A DNA stretch of 64,000 nucleotides from Rapana venosa (lineage: Eukaryota > Mollusca > Gastropoda > Neogastropoda > Muricidae). A program made the translations under genes and the position numbers. The stretch lies in the NCBI GenBank assembly GCA_028751875.1, contig CM054138.1:37732144-37796143 (forward strand), in the 5' to 3' direction. The notes beneath the pieces are model-generated. The model saw nothing but the letters and a program-made list of their open reading frames with translations. It did not search any database and was not told the DNA's origin. Shown in pieces: positions 56,131 to 64,000 of this stretch (positions are counted from its first letter, which is position 1; each line of letters starts with the position of its first letter).

Positions 56131-57240
56131 ATTTGACAAAATTGATTGCTATTGCAAACAAGCAACACGATTACAATGACATGGAAACCATGGCAGTAGT
56201 GGTAGGTACATCAAGATTCAATACATTATTGTCCATGTCTCAATTTTCAAAACAGCCTTTCCTTTTCAGTCTGCAGCCAGCGAAGTCAGCCCATGTAAAA
56301 CCAGATCAGGTCCTCGAAGATGATGTAATTCCCGCTTAGCATGCCCCACTGTCTTTACTGTTGTGTGTTAGGAAACTGCTTAAGTCTGGCAAGCCTGACA
56401 CGTTCTTCTGGCAACATGTTTTTCTCTTCTTGCTTGATGTACCAGAACACAACTTAGATTCCTCACAGTATCTCCATACAAGAGTATTCCAGGGCGATAT
56501 CATCTGATTCACACATGACAATGTTTTGATCGCCTGAACTATGTACCACAACCTTTCAAAACCGTGTGTTTCTCTTGCTGTCCCTTAATCCACGCTGCAC
56601 CATTTGTCAGTTAGAGTAGACACATACTGTTTCACAATACCAGTACACACTATATCCACTGTGCAGCCAACTGTCAGCTCTTCCTGCACATCAGACGCCT
56701 CAGAAGACACATCTGAACTTGCTGTCTGTTGCTGGATCACACAGTAGATCAAGTGAATCTGGTGTGGCCGAGGCATTCACTGCACTGCTGACACACAGCT
56801 CTATGTACACACTGGTTTGTTTTTCTTCTGTTTCCACATGACCAGGGAGTCAATGTTACACAAGACCGGCTCTTCCAAGACACTGTCATTGTCACATTGG
56901 CGACTTGCCTGTCTTTCTTGGTGTTGTCTGCTTCTTTTGAGGTCACAATGGATTTGACATGGGGGTTTCTTGCGATAGTACTGAACTCAGAGTTATGGTT
57001 CAGCACCAGGTCGGCCATTTCTGTTGACACTGACTTGTCAGCTGGCTTCATTCCTAAGATGAACACAAGGCTGCCGCTCTCCCTGCGACTTTCCAACTCG
57101 ATACCATGTTGTCGATCAGCAGGGCGTTTAAAGTTGTTATTACAGTTGCTGGAAGGCCAGTAACTAACATTTTGAAGCTAAAATGCAAAAATTTGCAGCA
57201 GCTTACTACAGCACACCTGTTCAGTTCTCCTCCTGTCACT
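56131..57240 (-). other. Clean, possibly coding segment, unassigned
   Basis: About 1.1 kb bounded by GA arrays, free of smearing. Minus frames of 115 aa (57096-56749), 61 aa (57239-57054), 63 aa and 71 aa overlap with small frame changes. The first holds GMKPADKSVSTEMADLVL, and another frame gives a basic YRKKPPCQIHCDLKRSRQ-like stretch. The chain looks like one decayed reading frame beginning near 57220. I do not recognise the protein; a repeat-encoded protein is more likely than a host gene given the setting. Confidence 0.4.
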
Positions 57241-57270
57241 CAGAGAGAGAGAGAGAGATGAGAGAGGAGA

Positions 57271-57332
<62 letters not shown>

Positions 57333-57338
57333 AGAGAA
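57241..57338. repeat. GA microsatellite
   Basis: GA array with TGAG and ATAG interruptions. Confidence 0.95.
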
Positions 57339-57540
57339 GGCTATGGACTGTATTCTAAAGCACATAATTTTGAATGCAGTCACCAACACAAACAACAGTA
57401 TCAGCAATCTGTGTGATTATAATCATGCCATACTCTACTTATGATAAACATGTATATTACAAGAGGAAGAATAATGAAAAGCTTCAGGAAAATCAGTTGC
57501 AATTACAAAACAATAAAGATATAAGTAAAACATTCAGAAT
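57339..57540. other. Unassigned spacer
   Basis: No recognised feature between two GA arrays. Confidence 0.35.
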
Positions 57541-57594
57541 GGAGAGATGGAGAGAGAGAAAGAGAGAGAGAGTAGAGAGAGAGAGAGAGGGGGG

Positions 57595-57630
<36 letters not shown>

Positions 57631-57672
57631 TGTGTGTGTTGTGTGTGTGTGTGTTGTGTGTGCGTGTGTGTT

Positions 57673-57719
<47 letters not shown>

Positions 57720-57746
57720 GTGTGTGCGTGTGTTATTGTGTGTGTG

Positions 57747-57788
<42 letters not shown>
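57541..57788. repeat. GA then GT microsatellite
   Basis: GA with GGGGGGTAG to about 57628, then GT with TTG interruptions to 57788. Confidence 0.95.
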
Positions 57789-57790
<2 letters not shown>

Positions 57791-57791
57791 A

Positions 57792-57885
57792 TTGTTTTAT
57801 TTGGAGGATAATGGAATAGCACTCATGTGTTGTTGTTTTTTATCAAGTCTCCCTGTGTATGCAGTTTTGTAAATTTTGTCATCCA
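57792..57885 (-). mobile_element. tRNA-derived SINE, tail fragment
   Basis: Tail and part of the body of the same SINE family (GGATAATGGAATAGCACTCATGTG near 57804). The hairpin is damaged to AGCAC-TCAT-GTGTTG. It is enclosed by GT arrays on both sides. Confidence 0.8.
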
Positions 57886-57892
57886 TGTGTTC

Positions 57893-57962
57893 TGTGTGTG
57901 TGTGTGTGCGTTGCGTGCGTGCATGTGCGCTGGCGTGCCCGCATGTGTGTGTGTGTGTGTTT
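57893..57962. repeat. GT / GCGT microsatellite
   Basis: GT array with a GCGTTGCGTGCG interruption, at the internal truncation point of the SINE fragment. Confidence 0.9.
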
Positions 57963-58249
57963 ATTGTTTTTTTTTGGGGTAGGAAATAGAGTGGGTTTTT
58001 TTTAAAAAGCCCCTGTTTGATTTTGAAAATTTGATGTGGGTTGTTTTTTGTGTTGGGGGTTCTTTTTTGTTTTGGGGGAAAGGAAGAGGAGGGTTGAAAA
58101 ACCTTTAAAGAATTTTGGAATTTTAATTTTTTTTTTTTTTTTGTGAAATTTTTTATGCTTTTGGAAAGAAAGGGGCGGGGAAAAAAGGCAAAAAAAAAAA
58201 TGAAATGGTTTTTTATTTGGGAATGGGGTTTTTTTTAATGGTTTTTTCC
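57963..58249. other. Smeared low-complexity sequence
   Basis: G-, T- and A-runs. No feature recognised. Confidence 0.5.
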
Positions 58250-58925
58250 CCCAAGCCCCGGGGGCAAAAAAGGAAACCTGATTTTTTTTGGCCCGGGTTT
58301 TGTTATTGCCTTTTTTCCCCTTTGTCCAAAAGGGGGTCAGGATTAAATGCTTTTTCAATTGTTTTTTTTCCCCCTAAAGGGGTTTATTATTATTAGTTTT
58401 TCCATTGTTTTTTTTCCCCCTAAAACCGGGTTTTTTATTTTTTGGGCCCTTGCCTTTGCCCTTTTTTCCCCCCCTAAAGGGGTTTTTTTTGTTATTTGCT
58501 TGTCATTGTTTTTTTTTCCAAAAAGCCGGGTTTATTTGATTATTAAGCTCCCCCTTGTTTTTTTTTCCCCTAAACCCCCGGGTTTATTGTTATTTTTGTT
58601 GCCCTTGTCTTTTTTCCCCCCAAAACCCCCGGGTCTTTTGTATTTTGCTTTGTATTGCTTTTTTTCCCCCTAAAAGGGGTCTTTGATTTTTTGCCGTTTT
58701 TGCCCTTTTTTTCCCCTAAACCCGGGTTTTTGTTTTTATGCGGGGTAAGGGCCCCTTTTTTCCCAAAGCCGGGCTTTTGAATTATGTTTCCTTGGGGTTT
58801 TTTTCCCCTTAAAAGCCCGGGTTTTTTGTTTTAAATGTTTGTCCTTTGTCTTTTTTTCCCCTTAAAAGTGGGCTTTTTTTTTTTTATGCCTGTCCATTGT
58901 TTTTCTTCAAAAAGGGGGTCGAGTG
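58250..58925. repeat. ~49-bp minisatellite, about 13 units
   Basis: A T-run, then C(3-6), TAAA(A) and a G- or CCCGGG-type block recurs near 58313, 58364, 58410, 58463, 58510, 58558, 58611, 58660, 58707, 58757, 58799 and 58851. Steps are 42-53 bp. The core CCCCCTAAAGGGG is a small inverted repeat in several units. Spacers are T-rich with recurrent TTATT and CCATTG/CCTTTG. Confidence 0.75.
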
Positions 58926-59700
58926 ATAAATTTCATTATGGATAATGTCAGATTTGAAAACCCAATGCAAAAGTAGTTTGGGTCAGATACGCTCATGCCA
59001 CTTAACAAGTATATTTTTTTTTTTTCGTTTTAAAAAAAAGGGGGCAAAAAATAAGAATTTGAACTTGGTTTGTAATTTAAAATTTTGTTTTTAATGTGAT
59101 AAAATTTTTAAGTCAAAAACCTTTAAAAATTTGTTTTAGCAAAAGGGGATTTTTGTATTTCGTTTGGTGTTTTTTGGGGAAGATTTTTTTGTTTGGGTTT
59201 TTTTTAACAACTAAAAAGGATGCAATTGGGGGTTGCATTGGGGTGTAGTTTTCGTTTTATTTGTTTTTTTTAAAAAAACCCCCTTGTTTTTTTAAGGGTG
59301 ATGCGTTTTGTTTTTTTTCATTTTAAAAACCCCAAAGGGGGGCCTTTTTTTTTTCGTGTGCGATGATGTTCTGCGTTTGGGAAAAAGGGGTTTTTTTTTT
59401 TAAATGAGTTTTTTTTTGGGGAGGAAGGTGGGTTGATTGGGGCGCATATCACCGGCCCTTTTTCCCATTCAACCAACCAATATGCCCGTCCCAGTAGTAA
59501 GGGTCTTTTTACTTTCGGTGGGTAGACTGTGTGGGACTGTTAAAGTGAAAGTGTGGTGTTTATCAATGTGGATGCATTAGATTTGTTTATTCTCAGTTTG
59601 GAGTTTTACTTAAGCCCTTGTTCTCCCCTGACAATGCTTTGAAAATTTGTGTTGAATGAAATTGAACCACAAAGTACAGCTGCCTGCAGTAATGAATTAG
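58926..59700. other. Degraded T-rich sequence
   Basis: T-runs to about 59430, then clearer but unassigned sequence. No feature recognised. Confidence 0.4.
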
Positions 59701-61065
59701 TGGGAAGAGAAGAGGGAAAAAAGTGGTGTGGGGCATAAAAAGGCTATTGTTTAGTTCGACCGAATTTGGAAAAATTTTTTAAAAATCTCAAAGCAAATTC
59801 AACTTTTTTTTGAATTCAGAAAACTTGTTTATTGTGTTTTACAAAAAACTTGGTTTTGCGATAACATTAGTGATGGAGTGTGGTATTAAAGGGGTTTGGT
59901 ACACCTTTGAGAGCAACATTGGTGTTGCTTGTGTGCTGCTGTGCATGGCATGTTGATATTTGAAAATGAAAGGTATGATCCCTCTTTTTTTTTACTAGGA
60001 ATTTTTTCAATTATTTGACCTGTCAAAATCTTCGTGTTTTTAGCAGGAGTGACGAACTTTACCCCCCAATATAAAATTCTTTTAAAATGAGGAAACGTTT
60101 TGCCCCCAGCAAGCTGCTTTTCTTCCCCATTTGGAAAATTTTGATCACAGCACAACCCCCCTTTTACTTTCAAACCCAAATAAAAAACAAGCTGTGGGCT
60201 AAAAAGCGTGTGAATGTCGTGGGCAGTTGAAAGTGCTTTTGTATAAAAATTAGATTTATTCTTGATAATATGATAATAAAAATTAAACAATTTTGATGAT
60301 GATAACAATAACGATAATAAAAATTGATGAAACATTTATAGTAATATAATGTAATAAAAATGTTTGAAAATTTTTAGTGCTGAATCTTGTAAAGCAAAAA
60401 AATCAAAAACAACGTTCAAATCATTTTTTTTACCCCGCGTTTCTTGCATTCAATCGTTCAAACATGATTTTAACATTTTGGATACACTTTATAGTTTTCC
60501 CAAACTTCAACATCACTATCACATGATTTCTGGTGCTCAGCAAAAAAAATTTTTAGTCATGGGATCAAAATGGGCAATGAATGTGTTTGTTCCCTGAGAA
60601 GTTTTAATGTGTCTTGGTGTATTATGGGGTTGTCGATTTCGTTTTTGTTTGGCCCCCCCCCAAGTGTTTGCCTTATTTCCACAGGATGTACCTTTAACCC
60701 TTTTGTTTGTAAAACGTTTTCGTCCCCCCAATTCTTTTTGCACCTGTTTTGAGCGTTTGAGTTTTAATTTTTTAAAAAAATAATAATAATAAATTTATAA
60801 AAGTTAGATGATGATGTATGTGATGATGATAATTTTTATAATATTTTAAAAAACAATAACAATAATAAAATTAACGGGAAACTTAAAGGTTTATCTTGCA
60901 AAGACAAATAAGGCACAGCCTTCAACCTTTTCTTACACGTCATGCAACCTTTTACAAACACGTTTAAAAAAAAACGGTATTACAAAATGGCAGACCAAAA
61001 CTACGAAATAAAAATTACAAAATTCAAAACCCGTTTTTTTAAAAGCAAGACACACAACAACAACA
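59701..61065. other. Unassigned AT-rich segment
   Basis: Weak GATAAT/AATAAT microsatellites at 60256-60330 and 60778-60870. The 149-aa minus frame 60335-59886 lacks any recognised domain and crosses homopolymer runs. Confidence 0.4.
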
Positions 61066-61125
61066 AAACCACACAAACACACACACACCACACCAAACCC
61101 CCCACCACAACACACACAACACCTA
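61066..61125. repeat. CA microsatellite, imperfect
   Basis: CA array with CCACCACAA-type interruptions. Confidence 0.85.
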
Positions 61126-61486
61126 CAGATACTATCTTTGACAGGGTGATGGGCTAGGTGGGACAGTTGATTGAAACGATAATTCATTTACTGCTCTGAA
61201 AAACAAATTCATTTTGCTAAAGGGTGATTTCAGGTTTTTTATAAGGCTTGTTTTACCTCTCATACTTAAGGAAAGAGATATAGGGAAGAACAACAGTAGT
61301 GGTTTTTTAACGTTTTTTCAGTTTTCATAGTGGGTTTTTCTGTTACACCTCACCAGTTTTCATTTTTCAACAAGCAGAAGCGCTAATGATGTACAATCGC
61401 CCCTTTCTGCTCACGCCCCCCTTCATTTCGAAAACCTGGCTCTTTTGTAGCATTCTGTATACACACACCAACCCCACAATCACACA
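61126..61486. other. Unassigned segment
   Basis: No recognised feature. Confidence 0.35.
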
Positions 61487-61512
61487 GCGCGCGCGCGCAC
61501 GCGCGCCACGCG
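61487..61512. repeat. CG alternating run
   Basis: GCGCGCGCGC followed by ACGCGCGCCACGCG, a short alternating purine-pyrimidine stretch. Confidence 0.85.
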
Positions 61513-61544
61513 GGGGGAAATAGTTTGTCATTGTGTCGTGATCT

Positions 61545-61800
61545 GGTGACCCCGGTTCAAGATGCTTTTTCCTTGGAGTTAACATCAGTGCCCGGTTTAC
61601 TCCCCCCCCCCCCCCCCCCCCCCAAGTCCTTTTGATGAGACTATAAAAAGGGGTCCCCAGGTGAAAGCACGCAGAACATCTTCCCCCACTTTTAAAACCG
61701 TTTTGCTTTTCGGCCTTGTGACAAAATTTACAAAACTGCTCACAGGGGGTAGATGTAAAAAAAAAATACTTGGTGCTTATTTCCCTTATCCCCGGGGAAA
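61545..61800 (+). mobile_element. tRNA-derived SINE, plus strand, smeared
   Basis: Opens at the B-box region (GACCCCGGTTCAAGATG), then GAGTTAACATCAGTGCC as in the other copies. A C-run is at 61604-61623 where others read CTCTCCCAAAA. Then GCACGCAGAACATCTT and a worn tail hairpin near 61766-61780. The A-box part is missing or unrecognisable. Confidence 0.8.
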
Positions 61801-61990
61801 AAAAATAAAAAAAAAAAACACACAGAATGTACGCACGCACGCCGCCGGCACACACCCCACACACACACACAACACCCCACACCACACACACACAATAATG
61901 GGGTTTTTTTTTTTTTGGGGGTTTTGTGTGTGTGTGTGTGTGTGTGTTGGCGCGCGCGCGCGCGTGTATGTATATATATATATATATAAT
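61801..61990. repeat. A-run, CA, GT, GC and AT compound repeat
   Basis: An A-rich tail leads to ACGCACGC and CA (61845-61895), a T/G-run, GT (61924-61948), GCGC (61950-61964) and AT (61972-61990). Confidence 0.9.
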
Positions 61991-62649
61991 TATATTTTTA
62001 CAAAAAACACACACAAAAAACATTGCGCGCTCATCCTGCCAGAAAAACCGAATTTGGTAAACATTCATGAACACATACTTCATTCGCAGTAGCAACGACT
62101 TTTATGTTGTCTTTTATTCTTGAATGTTAAAATTTTTCTGAAAATTCGAAAAGAATGTTGCCCTTGAATAAAAAAGATTCCCTTTTAAGTTAATCAAAGA
62201 CTTTTTCCCCTTTTCTATATAAAAAGGGTATTTTAAGATCCAAGAGTCGCCCTGTTCTCTGGGCTACACGCATTGATTTTTAAAACTATTGTTGAGGACA
62301 GCAGCTAAGGATAGAAATTTAATCTTTTTTAAATTTTTTGTAGCTTTAAATTCCATAGAAACTCTATTTTCCCCCTAGAACTTGGGGAAAAAGTGTGAAT
62401 AAAAATTTTGGTCCCTTTAGACGAGTTCAAGAGCAAGAATGAATGCAATAATTTTAAATGTTTTTTTTACAATTTAAGAAGCAGAGCAACAACAACTTGA
62501 AAAAAGGAAAAAAGAAAAAAAGTTCTAACCATCCCCCCAAATAAAAACCGACACAATGTCTGACCCCCTTTTGTCACTTGTGGTCAAACCCTTTTTTAAC
62601 ATTGTTTCTCCCCCCTCCCCATTCGTGTTAAGTTTATCGTGGATTTAAC
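61991..62649. other. Unassigned AT-rich segment
   Basis: Partly smeared. No recognised feature. Confidence 0.35.
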
Positions 62650-63010
62650 GGGGACGGGATTAAAAATAACACATGGGTGCTTATTCCTGGATAGCTGTGG
62701 TTAGAGTGATGCATTGTATTCTGCTGACCCGGGTTCGAATCTCGTTCAAGAGGATTTTTGCCTCTGGAGTTAACATCAGTGCCGACTCCACTCTCCCAAA
62801 AAAGACTATGAATCGAGATCCGTGTACGAACGCACGCAGAACATCTTGCGCACACATTAAAATCCGTTCCACTTTTCGAAGAGTAGGCGATTTGTGTGCG
62901 GGGGGTGGGGATGACCAAAATTACAAAACTGCATTAAAAACGGGGAAATAGATGAAAAAAGCACATGAATGCTTATTCCTTTATCCTCGCATTAAAGAAT
63001 AAAAAAATAT
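62650..63010 (+). mobile_element. tRNA-derived SINE, plus strand, chimeric head
   Basis: GGGACGGGAT is separated from the A-box-like GATAGCTGTGGTTAG by about 30 bases that themselves look like the SINE tail (AAAAATAACACATGGGTGCTTATTCC). The B-box GGGTTCGAATC (62732-62742) is the best in the window. The body, the hairpin AAGCACATGAATGCTT (62959-62974) and a TTATCCTCG-AATAAAAA tail complete the copy. Confidence 0.85.
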
Positions 63011-64000
63011 ATAAAATGAGCAAATCCTCGAAATAAAAAAATAAAGTAAAACAAAAAAACAAAAAAAGAAAATAATGATCACCTTTCAATAATCCGGTCC
63101 AAATAAGCTCAAGCATGAAACGACAAGCTCGGCACATCAGTTTGCATACAAGCAATGCTTAGCTTATTGCAACCAATGTTCTGCAAACCCATGAATCCCC
63201 GAATGTTTGCGCAAAGAAAGAAAGAACGAAAAGTAAATAACAAGCAAGAAAGGGAAACAACAAGAAGCGAATAGACAGAGGACGTTGCTGACAGTCTCAG
63301 TCATTCAATCCGAAATGCTGAACAAAAGAAGAAACGAAGAAATTAATGTTCATGTTTTAAAGAAGTAGATGTGCCCCTATGGTATGTTTATCGATGCCAG
63401 GCAGCGACTTTCCTATCTTAACATAAGACCACAAGGTAAGTTCCTTCTTCGTATTCTTTGTTGAATTGAAACCATATCAACTCTAGCATATGAAGGGGGC
63501 CAAAGCAGTACTAGCAGTGTCATTTTCAGACTCCGTCAGGGCAGACCTACAATGACACTGAACGCTCAGCCTACCAATCACAACGACTACATCATGACGG
63601 TATGCTCAGAAACACTCACACCATCTAACAAACATGTCGGTTGAAATATCGATTTTTGATGTCGACAAATTCATCCATAGAGAAGTACGTCTAATTGGAT
63701 TCAATTTGGTAAAAGTTGTCCCTGTTGTCTATTGTTTTTCTTAAGTTTATCTTTGTAACATATGATTTGACTTTTACTGTAGTGTTTATCCGTTAAGTCC
63801 AAATAGTATGACAAGATCATGTATGTTTCTTCAAGCCTTGCAATTGATCTTATGGCCTTGTTATGTTACCTATTTCCCTTTAAATATAATTGGGCAAATA
63901 ATTACCAGCATGCCAGGGTATCATATTTTGTTATTACGATTGTGTTTTGTTGTCGTTAGGAAGACAGAAACATGTTTTCATTGCTGTCTGACACTTTTTA
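63011..64000. other. Unassigned AT-rich segment
   Basis: About 1 kb of clean sequence with no open frame above 60 aa and no recognised repeat, RNA or element signature. Confidence 0.4.

Noticed and set aside
59886..60335. 149-aa minus-strand ORF as a gene
   Set aside because: Crosses homopolymer runs, shows no recognised domain and has AT-rich low-complexity ends.
61367..62095. 242-aa minus-strand ORF
   Set aside because: Crosses a SINE, CA/GT/AT arrays and a C-run; no conserved domain.

Overview
The window looks like a gene-poor, repeat-saturated stretch of an animal nuclear genome. The retrotransposon types, the tRNA-derived and 5S-derived short elements and the density of dinucleotide arrays fit a mollusc, perhaps a gastropod, but that placement is an inference. 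I see no convincing host protein-coding gene, no rRNA or free-standing tRNA gene, and no bacterial-style features. Two runs of exactly 500 N (2845-3344 and 20147-20646) are scaffold gaps of conventional length.

Most recognisable coding sequence comes from decayed non-LTR retrotransposons (LINEs). Names are local to this report. LINE-1 is RTE-like with a TGATG-type tail: 1765-2844 minus, 12690-15695 plus, 27650-28108 minus, 31768-34380 minus. LINE-2 is CR1/Jockey-like: 18096-19168, 27086-31590 and 46048-51522, all minus. LINE-3 has an RRM-type ORF1, an APE endonuclease and a C-terminal CCHC motif: 4686-8889 and 37068-39960, both minus. LINE-4 is RTE-like with a GAA tail: 42240-45213 and 45288-45840, both plus. 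L1/Tx1-like remnants lie at 9540-10640 and 19290-20146 (plus) and 45215-46020 (minus). L2/Rex1-like remnants lie at 1040-1500 (plus) and 53820-55110 (minus). A short 3' fragment is at 22005-22186, and a strongly deleted element is at 40843-41776.

The short elements are one tRNA-derived SINE family (4150-4500, 12126-12310, 36230-36545, 40369-40447, 40458-40778, 57792-57885, 61545-61800, 62650-63010), a second tRNA-like head at 52279-52420, and a probable 5S-rRNA-derived SINE at 29952-30262. Simple repeats fill the borders: about twenty GA/TC arrays, many GT/CA arrays, a ~25-bp A-run minisatellite (23560-24880) and a ~49-bp minisatellite (58250-58925).

The main observations are these. LINEs of different families have lost the reverse-transcriptase core while keeping both flanks. 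GA/TC arrays sit at the 3' ends of elements with a consistent strand sense. One nested insertion has its empty site preserved in another copy at 48.3 kb, and another has a perfect 13-bp target-site duplication. Two frames are kept open by paired compensating indels.

Sequence quality is uneven. In 13-16.6, 22.2-36.2, 46-50.7 and 57.9-59.4 kb, single bases appear replaced by their neighbours, giving homopolymer smears; comparison between LINE-1 copies points to consensus error. Frame breaks in those stretches should not be read as biological decay without read support.
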